From assembly GCA_012295275.1 (NCBI GenBank), contig CM022665.1, positions 37,814,933-37,878,932 of the forward strand: 64,000 bases of DNA, given 5' to 3'. A model generated the notes under the pieces. The model worked only from the letters and a program-made list of their open reading frames with translations. It did not search any database and was not told where the DNA came from. This stretch comes from Chrysomallon squamiferum (Eukaryota; Mollusca; Gastropoda; Neomphalida; Peltospiridae). Below are positions 1-14,622 of the stretch, in pieces. The stretch's first letter is position 1. Every line of letters starts with the position of its first letter. A program made the position numbers and the translations under genes.

Positions 1-3000
1 AGTTGGTGAAACCAGAAAAATTAATAAATCCTGTGGAATTTCAATTTGGTAAACTTTGTATCTATCGTGGAAACCAGATTCTCAGTTGGACCCAAAATTG
101 TCTCTTGGTGTTAGACCCAGACTCAAACTCTGTTGTTGCTCGACTTGACAGAGCTGGGTATATTAGCGATGTGAGTGTTCATCAGGATGAGATCTTTGTG
201 TTGAGGCGCAATACGGAAACAGACTTGATACGGCTTGCATTAAAACCTGAAGCTGTCCCAAAAGGTAGAGATAAAAAAATCAGTTACTTTGATATCAGAA
301 AATATAACATTTTGATATTAAATTTAAATAAATACAAAAAGATATATATAATATTTATTATTATTTTTGAGTGAATAGATTGATTTAAATGTAAATAATA
401 AACTTTGAAAGATTTGTTATTAACCAGGATCAAAACAAACGTATTTAAACCATTTTAATCTGCAAAAAGAAATCAAAAGTTATACACAATTATAATTAAT
501 AAAATAACACACAGTAAAACCTTTCTTTTATTTTTAATATTATTGATAAAACATATTTCTCAAGTAATGTATCTAACCTAATAAATTTTAAAGCTATTTT
601 TTTAATTCATAGTAATATAATTCAACTGGACATGATCCATATTTATAATCATATTTACAGTCCATCATCTGTTGCTGGAACACCAATTAACTACAACAAC
701 ATCACCTGACTCTCTCATAAAGTCTGTGACAAGTCTAATTTCACCAACATCTAACAAAAGTTCACCCGATGACCAGGACAATAGCTCCAGCAAACATGTC
801 TCACCTAAGGCATTTATCAAAAAGAACATATTTGAAAAGCTAAACAAGTTACTGGATGTGGCTTCTCCGGATTCTGCTTCATCTCGACCTCTAGGACAGC
901 AGAGTGAAGTGTCAGTTAAGCAGCTGATAGAAGGTGGAACCAGCAGTGATGGGGAACAGGCAGATGTTCCCAAATCAATATCTCCAGAATTACCTCCAGT
1001 TGTAAAACTAGGGTCACCAGAGTTGCCTTCTTTGTACATTTACTCTTCTAATTCTGGATCTCCTCTGTCACCGTCTGCTAGCGAAGTACTCATTGATTCT
1101 TCAGCTTCCAATACTCCAATGTCCTGTAGTAAAACTGCATTGGTTGATTCAGAAAAAGTAGATGAAAATAAACAAAGGATCAATGATGATAAGTTGTTGG
1201 CAGAAGAAGTTTCAAATATTGAACACCACATCGCTTTGATATCTGAGAGGGTTCATATTGATGACAATGTAGATGATTCTGAAGATCTTGTCTACAGTCA
1301 CAAGAGTAAAAAACATAAAAAGAAAAAAGCCAAACAGGGTTTGTTACAGTTGATAAATTCAGTTATTTCATCTTATTTCGTGTTCTTCCATGCCAGTTTC
1401 AGACCTTAAAACAAATATATTTAAAGTTATTTACTTTTCTTTAGCAAAAGTAACCCATTAACTATTTCTTGTATTATCTTTTAATGTTTTTTTAATTATT
1501 TTTTAAATTTAATTTATTAATTTATGTATTTTATTACTTTTGTTATTTAAGATTAGAGATCTATAGATATATTTTTGAGCAAATAGAAATATAATTATCT
1601 CATAATTTTCATTTCTTCTTCAGTTTTATTAGTATTATTTTTTTAATTAAATTATTTCTGTTTCTAATATACTTTTTGTGCTAGGGTATCATTAAAAATT
1701 AATTATTGGAAGAGCTAAATTTATGTCAGTGTTTTATTTTTGTATTTTAGGTAATGTCAAAAAGAAAGATGATGATGAAATCAGTGAAAATTCTGATAGT
1801 TTCAGTTCACAAACAAATGAAGTCACAGCAAACCCACCTCAGTGCACTTCACAAGTGAAACCAATCCCTAGCTTAGATCCAGATGAAACTCTTAGAATTG
1901 CTGATGAAATCCTGAAAAGGACAAATGAATTAATCCGAGGTCGTTCTTCTCCTTCTTCAGTTTTAGAAGATGATCTTTCTTCTGAAATGTTATCCTCAAA
2001 GCCAGATACATCATCAAGGCAAGATGTCTCCCCAAAGCAGAAAGTCTCTTCAAAACAAAATACCTCTGCAAAGCAAGATCAGTTTTCAAAACAAAATACA
2101 TCTTCAGCTGATTCTCAAACAACATCAGCACCCAAACGTCCACAAGATATTCCATATGTATACAGTGTTGACCATAGCAATCTACCTGACATAAATACCA
2201 CTGGCCATGTATTTAAAAAACTGAACGAAAAAGCTGCAGTTATTTCTTCAACATATGAAGCTGTGCAGTCTGACTCTAATCTGAGCACTCAGAATACTCA
2301 GCAGTCAGTTGGCAAAAGTTCTGATGGAGGCTTTTATTCCACTTCTGATACTTCAACAGATGATTTCTATAAAAAATACAGAACTCCAGTATCACCTTCC
2401 AGCACAGATTCACTGACAAGTCCTTTGGAAAATGTTTTATCACCACAAGCGGAATCTGATCAAAGACCCCATGTTGTCCATAAAGATGTGAGTGAACTTG
2501 ACAGTAATTTGGGAAATATTACTAATGGCACACTTCATCGTATTGCCAACAGCTGGTCTGAAATTTCCGCTCCAGCAAATATTTACAGTCTTGTTTTGTC
2601 TGACAGTCATATATGGTTCACAGACAAGAGTGAACACATTTACTTCAGTGCATTAAACAGTGCTAAAGGAGTGGTCTGGAGAAAAGCTTCAGGCTCGGCA
2701 AGTCAGGTGTCTGTGTCTCATAATGGTAAAATAGTGTGGCGGCTTCACAAAGGCACAGCTTATGCAGGAACAAAGATCACAACTAAACACCCAGAAGGGC
2801 TTAAGTGGGTTGAAGCTGTCAGAGATGTGGCTTTTATCAGTGTTGATGACAGCTGTGCATGGTAATATAGTTTTTACTTGTTATTGTTATAATTTCCTTT
2901 GCTGTAATTCTTTTTTTTTATCTGATTCACATGTTATTATTTATGTGATTTTTGTGTGTGTTTGTTGTGTTTGTGTGTGTATGTGTTTGTATTAGTTAAG

Positions 3001-6000
3001 CCACTTAAATTTCATCTACTACTCTGTACTGTTTGATATGTGAAACTGTATATTAAAAATATGCATTGTTGTAATTAAGAATAGTTACTCATCTTACTGT
3101 ATTGCATTTTCTCTCACAGTATCATTACAAAATTGCACAACTACTAAATAATGTAAAAATACATTGATTGAGCTATTTTTAAACAAATATTATTTATTTA
3201 TTTTTTATTTTAATTTCTTCAGGTATGTGAAAAACGATGGCACTGTAATGATACAGAAAGGTTTGTCTATTGAAAGGCCATGTTTCCGGTCACTCAAAGT
3301 GAATTGTATTCATGTACTGAGGCAGATTGTCTGCCGAGATGGTGTTGTGTGGGCAGTGACAAAAGACTACAGACTGATATACAGGAAGGGAATCACAGCA
3401 CAGTGTGTAGAAGGAACTGACTGGGATGTTGTGGATGTGTAAGATAACAGCTATAAAAAAAAAATAATTAGATTGGCCAGTTTATTCTGGCTTTAATAAT
3501 CTTCCTTACTCTTTCCATTTTCTTTCTCCTTCCCTTTCTTACCTCACTGCTGTCTCTCATTATCTCTTTTCATTTACACTTTTGTCTGTCTGTTTAATTA
3601 TAAATCTGCTTATATCTGAATTGTTGTCCATTCATCTTTTTTTTTTTTTTTTTTTTACTATGATCATTGTTATTTTATTTTTATTTTATCAGTTTGCATT
3701 ATATAATTTTGTTGAACAGAAAGAAAATGAAGTTAATTCTTGAGTTAAGTTCAAATGCCCAGAGACAGGAGTCAGTCAGCATTCCAGATCTAATCTTTTC
3801 ACTACTATCACTGAAAAAGAAGAAAATCTTGTCTAAAAGAAAATTGATTTCTTGGGTTGTATGAAAATTTTGGATTTATTTTGGTTTCAGAAATCCAGAA
3901 GGATTACTGTGTTCAAGTGTTGCACTGTCAGATCAAGACACTGGATGGGCACTGGATCTTTTAGGTAGAGTTTGGTTCTGCACTGGTGTGACAAGACAAA
4001 CTCCTACAGGAGATGGTAACTGGTGGCAGGTATTAATTATAAACTACAGGTGTTGTTATTTGTCTGAATACAAGTTTGATAATGGAGTTCATGCCGAAGT
4101 AGTTCAACCTTAGTAAATTTATCACTTGGTCTGTAGTAGTGTTTGGTACTTAAATAAACAGTTTATGAAAAGAAATTTCAAGTAAATACCTGATTAAAAG
4201 TGATTTATTTGTGATTTATATAATTAACCTTATACTCACAGATCACAAAACTGTTTATATTAAAGTTTGAAAATATATGCGACTGAAAAAGTTTTAGCTT
4301 TTTATTGTCATTTTTTGATTCATTTGTTTGTTTTGTTTTTTTTTTTTTTTTTTTAAATTCTTGATTACAAACAGAAAAGAAACAGAACAGTATACATTTA
4401 TCCGTACAGTTTAGATTTGGTCTAAATGTAAATCATTTTTGAAAAGTAAAGTATTGATATCATTTTACCACTACTTGTAACTAACATTTCTCTTTTATAT
4501 ATTTTTTTTTTTGGAAAGGTTCCCATGAGTGAATATTTTGTTCAAGATACCACTGCCATTGACACTTTACGATCTCTGGCTAAAACATTTGATCCACAGA
4601 AGTTGTCTTTTCTGGTTAGTACAAATAGAGGTGGTCTGATTGCAGCTGGTTCTGCAGGAACCTGGGTTTGTTTTGGATATAAGAATATCCTCAATGTCTG
4701 CAGAGGAAATTTCATTGGTAAGTAAGGATTTACTATTTTTAATTTTAGTTTTTTTTTTAAACCTGCATTAAATTTTTTTTTGTTAGTATGACACATCAAA
4801 TGTTTATAAAATAAAAAAAAGATAGCCAGTGTATTGTTGTATTTTCACAATTAATGGGTATTTTTAGAAGATTGTTTAGTCTGTTTTTTCTAAAAAAATT
4901 ATTAATTATATATATATATATATAAGTTTTTTATTTTTGGATGGTTTTCCAGCTTTTTAGATGAATAAAAACAATAAAATTAAGTAGTAGTCATAAAATA
5001 TGACAGTAAATAATAAATACCACTTTTTAGAAGATTTATTTATAATTTATTATTATTATGATTGTATTTTTTATTTATATTTTTTGTTTAGGTTATCGAT
5101 GGACGGATGCCCAGTTAATTGAAATGGCTCCTTCAGTTGTTTGGAAAATCATTTCAGCCTGTAATGCAGATGCTGAATGGGGTAACATTATTTTGAGTAC
5201 CTTAGAAATATAGATAACAACTTGAATGAAGTGTTGAAATAATTATTTTAAAATGCAAAGTTAAACTCAAAGGAAAACATTGTATTGTTTTTAAACCTTT
5301 TTTTATCTAACTGCTGATATATCTACTTTTGTAATAAAAAGATTACAAATTGAATTATAAATAAAATAAACATTTATTGTAAATATTTCAGGGCTAAAGT
5401 TGATGGTTAACAGAATTAATAAGAAAGTACTTTTTTTATATTTATTATTATTATTTATTTATTATTTTTATTTTTATTTTTTGTTAATAGGAAGGGTTTG
5501 GGCTCAACAACCAAATGGAGAACTCTATGCATTTTCGAAATCCACCAATCAGGGAAACTGGGTGTCTCCTTCACCATTGTTTCTGAGTCTGCATGCTGGA
5601 CCTACTGCTGTGTGGGGTTTGGATGATACAGGGAAAGTCTTAGTAAGGGCTGGAATGGGACCTTACTGCCCTTTGGGAGCTAGCTGGTCAGAACTGGATC
5701 TCTCGCAGTTAGGTAATGTGTTCACATTAGGAAAGTTTTAATATGCTAGTTCCAGTAATAATTCTCTTGGAGTTCACATCTGATCATGACACACAGTTTT
5801 CAGGCATATTTTATTAGTCTAGGCATAACGTATAGGTCTGTGATTAGTATGTTACATTTCATTAGACAAAAGTTTATTTAGTATTACTAATAGTTTTACA
5901 TTTTTTTCAGTTCTGTATGAGTACCTTGATGTGACCTCTATACTTTTGGTCAGACCAAAATGTTTGTTTATATTTTCATGTACCAGTATATATTTAAGTA

Positions 6001-8302
6001 ACTATGTTAATGTACATGTTTGTATTATCACTTCTACTTTTCATATATTTTTTGTAATTATTATCATAGATAGGCAGTAGGTTTTATTGTTATTATATTA
6101 TAATTTTTATATAAAGTCATAAAAACTATGTATTTTACACATACACACACTTTATATATAATGATACTCACACAAACACCAATTGTGTAATTATAGTGAT
6201 CACCTTTTTACAGGTGATGTTCAGCTCATGTACATCAGCTGTAATGCAATGTATGTGTGGGCAGCGGACTGTAATGGTCAAGTCTATCAGAGAATAGGAG
6301 CCAAAGCTCCTCAGGACCAACAACTTAGTCCAGCTTGGCTTCCAATAGATTCATTTTCAGATATTGTGTTCACTAAGGTTGTGATTGGGCCACTAGACTG
6401 GATGGTAATTTTGCTTGAGAAATAAAATTATAACTGTTGAAATGAATATCATGGTGACTGTTGAAGCAAAGATAAATGGAACAATTTGAATGTTGATTCC
6501 GAAAAGTGTAATGTTAAAATGAATTAAGATGGAATTAGAATAATGTACATATTATATTATATTATATCATGTTTATTTTTTTATTTTTCATGTAAGTATT
6601 AGTTGTTCCACTTACAAGAAATAATTTTCATTTTAATTGTCTATATTTACTTAAAAGGTATTGCCAGTATGATGACATTGGTTAACAGATTGACAGGTTT
6701 TTATTTTATTTTATCTTTTTCTCAGTATTATTCTATAAATTTAATATAAAACAACAGTAGCAGTTGTCCCTTACTGATTAAGAATGGTTTTAACTTCTGT
6801 TCATGAATATTTTTTTATTACTACAGTGTGTTTATATTTGTTCAGGTCTGGGCTGTTGATAATCGAAGGCTAGCCTATGTCAGAGCTGGAATCACAGAGG
6901 AAATGCCAATAGGTAAAGAGTGGCTCCATGTCCCAGGTAACAGCAAATTTCTCTGTTTCTGTGAAGTAAAAAAACAGTTCCAAAAATACAGATTAACTGA
7001 AGACTTAAAAAAATAAATTAATTAATTAAATGAAAACATATTTTATTAATCAGACATTTTATATATAAAAATATAGCAAAATGCTTAGGTATAATTCAAA
7101 GAAAGAAAGAAAAAAGAAATACTAATAATACAAAATGAATTTAAAAAAAAAGTCTTAAGAGACCAAATACAGAAAATATTTAATATAAAAATTTTTCCAG
7201 GAACACAAGTAACAGAACTAGCACTCAGTAAGACTGGTGTTTGGGCTCTTAATCTAAATGGAGAAATTTTGTTTCGATATGGAATCAGCTTGGACAATAT
7301 TTGTGGAGATTACTGGAAAAAACTTCCAGGAGTCTTTTCTCATTTGTCAGGTAAAAAGAACTTATTAACTATCTGCATTATAGGTGACATAATCAAGCCT
7401 AAATCTTTTATTTTCTTTGAAAATGCATTTCTCTGGAATGGATATCCAAAATGATCTTATATTTATTTTCTTTTTTTCTTTTTTCTTCTATTTTTTATCT
7501 TTTAAATTCTGAAGAAATTATCTGGAACTAACAGATATTAATAAGATATTTATGGATATTTTTTACTTCCTAATTTTATGTATTATTTTTAAATTAAATA
7601 TTCATGATGTTTTGTTTTTTTCTAAAGTGTAATATCTCTATAAGTTAATTTCATTTTCCACTTGTGTAAACTTTGCAAATCAATGTTAAAATAGTAAACA
7701 GAAGTTATCCTGTTTTGAAAAAAATACATAAACATTCATCATTAGGTTAACTAAATTTGATGCAATATTAATAACTTTATTTTTGTTAATGTAATACAAG
7801 CATTATCCAGCAGGGAGGGTCAGAAAAAAGTATAAACTATAATTATCTTATATTTTTTTATTATCTTGCATTATTTTGATCATTATTATTATTTAGTAGT
7901 TTAAAAATACTGTTTATTATTTTTATATATAAATAAATGAAGAAACATGTTAGCCTTTTCTGCCTCACATAAAGAAATTTAGCATTGTTGTTTATTATCT
8001 TCATTTAATAATGAAAAATTACACTCATTTCTATGTAATATACACTGGTTGTTTCCATTACTTTCCTTAGATGTATTATAAATTATATTTTACAGTAATC
8101 ACTTAAGATACATTATAAAATTTAATTTATTCATGTTTATTTTACAGTTTCCTCTTCTGACGATCTCTGGGCTCTTACTTTGGAAGGACATTTACAGCAC
8201 TGTCACATGAAGTACATCCTTCGACGACAGCTATCTTCAGATCAGTCTTTATTGCGTACCATGTCATCTGGTAGTGAAGAAGGAGAATGGGAACTGGTTT
8301 AA
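1..8302 (+). CDS. TECPR2: TECPR2, tectonin beta-propeller repeat protein 2 (3' part, 12 exons)
   Basis: Autophagy and ER-export scaffold that binds ATG8/LC3 proteins. Exons: 3-264, 661-1338, 1751-2861, 3223-3438, 3891-4029, 4519-4717, 5092-5181, 5491-5712, 6214-6404, 6846-6936, 7201-7350, 8148-8302; all phases agree and give 1167 residues plus TAA. The first exon resembles the end of the N-terminal WD40 part, which lies outside the window; whether base 1 is exon or intron is unclear. A long Ser/Thr/Lys-rich disordered linker follows (661 to about 2530). The rest is tectonin repeats, each with the Trp-rich pattern seen in IVWRLHKG, VVWAVTKDYRL, RVWFCTG, TAVWGLDDTGKVL, YVWAADCNG and VWALNLNG. 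The last residues EEGEWELV fit an LC3-interacting W-x-x-V motif; human TECPR2 also ends in such a motif (WEVI, from memory). Start codon is off-window. TECPR1 also has tectonin repeats but has dysferlin and PH domains and lacks this C-terminal end. Confidence 0.9.
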
Positions 8303-9006
8303 AAAGCAAAATATAATTTTTTCATTTCCAAAATTTTTTTTATAAATCAATGGAATAAAATTTCTTCATTTTGGATAATAACTGAAACTAAAACAAATTT
8401 TTTTTTTTTTTAAATTTTAGTAGGTCTTTTCATTTCAGTTAGTCCATTGGATGGAACCCGACTGATTCTGATTTTGATATAAATTGGTATATATGTTTGT
8501 TCTTGTCTCTTACCCCAAAATATCAAATGTTTCCAAACAACCTTCTATTTTATTGGGTGATTTGACAGGCAATAACCCTTGAAGGGTTTTCATTTATGGT
8601 GTTGGTATTTAAAAACATAAAAACACATTGTTTTTGTGTTCATGTACATATAAAAATTGTTATAACTAAGATACAGAGACTGTGTTAGTACTATCTAATA
8701 GTATAAAAATATATCAGCAAATGTGCTATTGTCTATTTTTATAAGGACATTGGTAAATAGTTTGAATATTCCAAATGATTCCAAGATGGTAACATCAGTT
8801 AACAGTAGATGGGTATCAGAAAAGTGAGTGTCAGATAAGAAAACAAAAGTATTACTATTTTTTTTTTTTTTTTGATTCAATTCTGAAATTTGTTTATGGA
8901 GTTAGTAAGAAATATTATCAGTGGTGTAACTATTCATGTCTTTCACAGAGTATATGTTACAATGTCTTGTCATATACTACATCAATATATCTATGTGTGT
9001 ATATAA

Positions 9007-9042
<36 letters not shown>

Positions 9043-10072
9043 CCATTACTCTGATGTGATAATCAGAGGATTAAAATAATTGGTTAATAAAACCCCTTGA
9101 CATCATCTTTTTTTAATTATACAGAGATAATTACAGGTTTTTATTTAGTTGCTTGTTTTTAAGCACAATAAAACTATTATTATAAATTGTTGTTTTTCAT
9201 GGGGTTTGTTATTTTTGTTTTTCCAAATAATTTTTTGCACATTGTTATTGGTTAAAATGAATAAAGTACTCAACTTTACTTGTACAAAAAAAAAATGAAA
9301 TATTCTGGCTTCTACATGTACATATATTTGTTGTAGTTTATTTTGTTGTTTCTTACTTGTAAAATTGTTTCATATATATATATGGCATGGTTTCAGATAC
9401 TGTAAACCTTTGACGTTATTATTTATTGGCTTTCACATTGTGTTAATTGTTAATAGTTGTTATCATTTTTTGGTGGGTTTTTGTGTTTGTTTTTATTGTT
9501 GCAAGACTTAAGCTGTACTTACAAATTTTTACTTGAAAATTGATCACGGTACTATGGCAGAATAACTGGATCTATTTTAATACTTCAGCATATTACAGCT
9601 TTTGAGGTATTTATTGTTTCAGAAATCATTCAAGTTGTAACTGATACAATAACGTTAATGTTTAGTAATTAAAATTGGTTACTGTCAATATATCAGAATA
9701 AAGGAGTAATACTTATCTAGTTATCTCTGAACACTGGCTTATTCAGGTTAGGGCAGCAGATAGTGGCCTCTCAATAACATTACACACACATACATAGACA
9801 GATTTTCAGTTCAAACGAGAGTTACTTATGCAAATTAGGTTTATATCTTTCTCCCCTCACAAAAGAAATCCTATATACAATGGTTTCTGATAATTCAGCC
9901 CTTCCAAAAACAAATTAAAAAATATTTTTAAAATATAAACTTTCATTTTGTACAGTTATATGAACTTATGATTATATTCATTATTGTTAAACAAAATTTA
10001 AATTCAACATCATAATTATCATCAGTGTAATGAGAATTAAAAACATATTGCAGCAAATTTTAATTGTCAATG
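8303..10072. other. TECPR2 3' UTR and intergenic sequence
   Basis: No coding sequence is seen. AATAAA poly(A) signals on the + strand at 8354-8359 (about 50 bases after the stop) and 9167-9172 are candidate ends of the TECPR2 transcript. A GT dinucleotide microsatellite occupies 9009-9040. Confidence 0.5.
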
Positions 10073-10080
10073 CCCTTAAA

Positions 10081-10347
10081 CAATGGCATGCATGGGGTGG
10101 GTGGGGGGGGCTGAGGGTGCAGTGGCCCCAGGCATCAAATCAGAGAAAAGAACTTAATAAAACTGGTTGATTTACATTTAAATCAAATAAAGTGTTTATT
10201 TTATGTTTCATCTGTGTTTACTTGTTCAAAATATCTTCCTTTTTCATAATATTTCTCAGTACTAAGCCTTATACTTGTGTCTTTGGGTCATACAATCAAC
10301 AATTAAGGAGTTGGCCCCGGGCATCACCAGACCTCTGCACACCACTG
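10081..10347. mobile_element. hAT-type MITE, copy A (267 bp)
   Basis: Non-autonomous DNA transposon. The ends are inverted repeats: left CAATGGCATGCATGGGG, right end reverse-complemented CAGTGGTGTGCAGAGG. An 8-bp direct repeat CCCTTAAA flanks it at 10073-10080 and 10348-10355, the target-site duplication length of hAT elements. No transposase ORF. The body (for example GGTTGATTTAC and GTGTTTATTTTATGTTTCAT) recurs in the copy at 16550-16780. Confidence 0.85.
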
Positions 10348-10355
10348 CCCTTAAA

Positions 10356-11157
10356 TAAGAGCATAAATCACCTTTGTTAAACAATTATTTGTTAGTTACT
10401 TAAATTTTTATCTCTGTCTTAATAACTGAAGGAATATGGTCACAGATAACAACTGAGGTTGACTACCACTATGAAAAAGTATTTTAAAATATTTATACGT
10501 TCAAAACTGTCTCACTGTTTATTTTTATGTATTTATTTATTTAATGGTTATTGTAATTTCAGTACAGAATATACCATGTAATGTATGCAACTGATGCATA
10601 TTTATATAACAAAATATAAAAGTAAACTAATGAGTCAAAAGACAGAATTTTGCCTGAGGTAATTTATGGTGTTTTAACATAAATTGTTTTGACATTTGTC
10701 AAATTATTTTGCCTTTTTGTAGGCTAATGTATGGTTACAAGGCTTATTATTTCTGTAAATACATTATACAAAATAAAGATGATTACAGTATGGTTAATAA
10801 CCATATCTCACTGTGAACCTGAATTTATTTAAGCTTTACAAAACCTAAAAACATAATTCTTGTGAATTATTATTATTGTTATTTGTTAAAGTAATTTAAT
10901 TTTTAAATCTGCAGAAAATTGTTATGTAAACTAATCGTAAAATCTGATAATTTAAATTACTGTAATATTAAATAAATTATTTTGTGAATAAAAATGATTA
11001 ATGGAAGGAAATTTGTTCATATCTTTTTTTTTTTTTTTGAAGTGATATAATAATTATATACTGACATTGACTCCAGGAGAATATTGGACCTTTGAAAAGC
11101 TTGAGTTTTAGCACAAATACAGGAATATAAAATATTGTTGGGCATAAATGACTAGAA
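10356..11157. other. Intergenic AT-rich sequence
   Basis: No gene, RNA or clear repeat recognised; only short homopolymers and scattered AT-rich tracts. Confidence 0.4.
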
Positions 11158-11510
11158 CAGTTGTTCTCAAAGGATGTGCCCGGAGACGTACTTAGCTGTG
11201 CCCCATGAAATTCTAGGATCTAGGTAGATATTTGCGGTGACAAAAAAATTGATTATGTTAAGAGTGGAAAGATATCCAGTAAGAAATAGCCGGTTGCCTG
11301 GAATAAGATTTTATACACGTTGTAAACTCATTCAAAACAAGTTCTGGCTGATGAGCAAGTGCGTATGCTCAAAGCTGCGCAGTAGTGTATTGTATGATAG
11401 GTGAGCAAGTGTGATAAACAGCCAAAGTTTTCTTGTGACACATATTCCTATCACTGTCACAGTCACTACCCATCTAAAACTTTAATACTTTATGGAATTT
11501 TAGCTTTATA
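11158..11510. mobile_element. hAT-like element, truncated copy 1
   Basis: Begins CAGTTGTTCTCAAAGG, a variant of the CAGTGGTTCTCA terminus seen at 20909 and 63510. It shares the internal sequence (GAAATTCTAGGATC, GATATCCAGTAAGAAATAG, CACTGTCACAGTCACTACC) with those copies. Similarity stops just after GGAATTTTAGC, so the minisatellite half and the right end are missing. No transposase is encoded. Confidence 0.75.
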
Positions 11511-11562
11511 ACTTTAGTTTTATTTATTTTTTTAATCATTATTATTATTATTATTTTTTTTT

Positions 11563-12231
11563 TTTTAACTTTTAAAATCTTTAGAATAATAATATTTTAC
11601 TATCAAATAAATAAACGTAACTTAAAAATGATATGAAATAAGCACCTTTATATACGAGAAAGGCTAAGAAAAAAAATAATAAATGTCAAATTGTTACCAG
11701 TAACATATATATAACCCTTCAAATAGAAAAATAAATAAATAAATAAATAATATCTTGCTTTAAATTTTGGTAATGATTTGAAAATTACTTGTAAACTGGG
11801 ATTGCATGCAAAATAAATGTCACAGTTATAAATATATTTCTAAAAAATTACAAAAATATTAAAAATAATAATAATAATAATAATAATAATATATAATATA
11901 TATTATTGTAAATTATTTTTGGTGCTAAAAATAATAAAGTTTTAAAACATTGTGAAATTTTTAAATGATGACACTCTTTAAACTTCTGTACTTTATGAAA
12001 ACATCTACTATTACCTATTCTTTGGCCCAAATACTAGAATAACAGAAAAACTTATTTTAAAAGCTCTACATACTATTAATAAGTTCAAAGCAGTGAAATG
12101 AAAATGTTAAAATCTGCAACTTTATTATAAAAACTATAAGTTTACACCTAGAAAAAAACATCTAGAAATATTTTAATGATTTCAACGGTGAAGGATTTGT
12201 TAGGTTCAATGCTTTCGGCCGACTTTTCCTT
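11563..12231 (+). repeat. Dispersed duplication, copy 1 (about 670 bp)
   Basis: Near-identical to 17443-18131 in the same orientation, from the TTTTAACTTTTAAA side to CGACTTTTCCTT. Shared blocks include GATATGAAATAAGCACC, GGTAATGATTTGAAAATTAC and CTATTCTTTGGCCCAAATAC. The copies differ mainly in AT-rich tracts and a poly(A)/AAT tract. No ORF of note; an uncharacterised repeat family or a recent duplication. Confidence 0.8.
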
Positions 12232-12805
12232 CAATTCTGAATACAACAGTGTCATTGTTTTGTTATTTATTTCTGCACTGTACTTTGTGGGTAATGGTGT
12301 CTGTGTGTCTGAGAGATTTTACAAATGTACTCAAATCTGTTATTAAATTCCCTTCCAGTTTATGTTAAGCTGCTAATCGGCATAATGTGCATACTGACCC
12401 AATCACTGCGTCATTGCTCGATCGTTCATTTATACCTCTGTTTGTGCGTGCGTGTGTGGGAAATGCTGCTCTTTGGGATTATTTAAAGTGGTATAAAGTT
12501 TTGCAAAATGCATTATAGAATTATGAAGATGTCTGAAGATGAAATAAGCCTCTTTATTCAGTAAAATAAAATAAACTGATGCTCAAATGCACACGGGATT
12601 TAAGAAACTGATATGCACTGTGCAAATACAGTTTTCTGTTTATTTATTTAAAACCTATTTTGTTTTGGGACGTATGATTCGAACCATCTTGAAATGTAGT
12701 TCGCCAGTCTTGAACCCTCCCTAACTACGAGCTTGCAAATTATTTAAATTATTACATTCATATAGTCCATAATAATAAAATAGAAAAATAAATAAATATT
12801 TAAGA

Positions 12806-12880
12806 AATTCTGGTTTACTGTTATAATATTCGTGAGAATTAAAACGCATTAAATAAGTTAGCAAATACTCTCAATTAGTT
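12806..12880 (+). repeat. 75-bp dispersed repeat, copy 1
   Basis: AATTCTGGTTTACTGTTATA through ACTCTCAATTAGTT matches 20315-20389 without indels and with only a few substitutions. Function unknown; probably a fragment of a larger mobile element. Confidence 0.75.
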
Positions 12881-14555
12881 CCATGCTCATTTCACCAATG
12901 TAGAAATAATTTGATAGTGATATATATATATATATATATATATGTTTTTTTTTTTTTTTTTTTATTATTTATTTATTAGATATTAATGGCGCGAGAAAAT
13001 GCTTCGAGAATACTCAGGTTTTTCATTCTTAATGTTTTTCAGTCACTCGTCTTAATACACTAGTGGTCGATACCGAAGGAAAAATATTTTGTTTTCAAAA
13101 ATCAAAATGCAGAAAATAGAAAAATAATGCTATTTTCAGTTGGCGCATTCACAATGGAGAATTCTTCAAACCACTTAGAGTAAATGAAAAACGATTTAAA
13201 AGGAAAAATATCAGTGTCTATTATCTGGCTTCAATGATTATATTAACTTACAGTCCAGGTTTTGTTTACAGTTGTTTATGAACGAGTGTTGGTGCACGTG
13301 TGTGGAAAATACGTTTATCTTTTGTTGTGTAGTATTACTGTTATTATCATTAACACCGTCACCACTAGGACTAGTTCTGCTGCTAAGACGACTACTACTG
13401 CTACTTATAATACTAATACTTCTAAATGCAGCTACTGTTAGGATAACACAGGCGACTGCAGGAACTTTTTCAACTGAGGTTCAGAATCGGTGCTCTTCAG
13501 GGCACTGTTGTGCTGTTTTCCTTTTTAGCCAATAACCAATGAAAACCGCAAATTGTTTTCCATGTTTAGGAGACGGTGCATTTCAACAATCTTTTGTTGC
13601 TAATTGATTAAAGTCTGTAATGAAATGGCAACCAGGTTTAACCTGTTATAAAATCAACAAAAACATCAACAATTCTACATTTGTATTGTTTTAAACGTAT
13701 GTGTAACCGTTATGTCCTCATCTAATTTCCATTCCTTTTCATTTTGTGGCATTTCTTTTTTTACAGTTATTCAATGTTACTTTACAAAAGTAAATAAATA
13801 CAAACAAATCAAAGAAATAAAGAAATAAACAATCAATCAAACAAATAAAAGCAAATATAAAGATACATACATGCACACATACGTATGTACGTACATATAA
13901 TTCATTTATAAATGTTCAGTATATAAATATTTAATAAGAATAATATATAAATAAATAATAATAATAAAGGATTTAAAAGAACATTTATTGCAGACGAACT
14001 TCATATCAAGGATTACAAAACATTCTTACATTGACTAAAGGTTAAGGTACGGCTTTTTATCGGCACAAATGAAAATATCAGTTTCTTAGATGATTAGTTA
14101 CAGAGGCTAGTACTCACAAAAGAGTTCTGACAAAGCAGGTAATTTGTAATGTTAGTTTTTGTGGGGGTTTTTCATCGAGTATTAACCACAACTCTATTTG
14201 TTTTCTTTCTTTTTCTTTTTTCTTTCTTTCTTTTTTTTTTTTTTTTCTTTTAATTTTTTTTTTAAATATATATATATATAAGAAACACTTTTCTAAGTGA
14301 ACTGTATGTCCATGTCCGCGAGTTGATGGATAATCATAATGAAATAGTTTCAAAATAGATCCCTCCGCCCCAGATCTCTCTCTCTCTCTCTGTTTTCTTT
14401 TCTTTTCATTTTTTTTTTTTTTTTTTTGTTGTTGTTTTTTTTTACTGTAAATGATTCACATAAAAGTTTTGATTCAATAACGTTGAGGAAAGACGGCGAT
14501 TTTTATTATTATTTTTTTTGGTTTGTTTTGTTCCTTCTTTCTTTCTTTCTTCATT

Positions 14556-14556
<1 letters not shown>

Positions 14557-14616
<60 letters not shown>
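14557..14616. repeat. Compound GT/GA microsatellite
   Basis: GT units (14557-14568) run directly into about 24 GA units (14569-14616). Open frames crossing it that read as Arg-Glu repeats are by-products. Confidence 0.9.
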
Positions 14617-14622
<6 letters not shown>

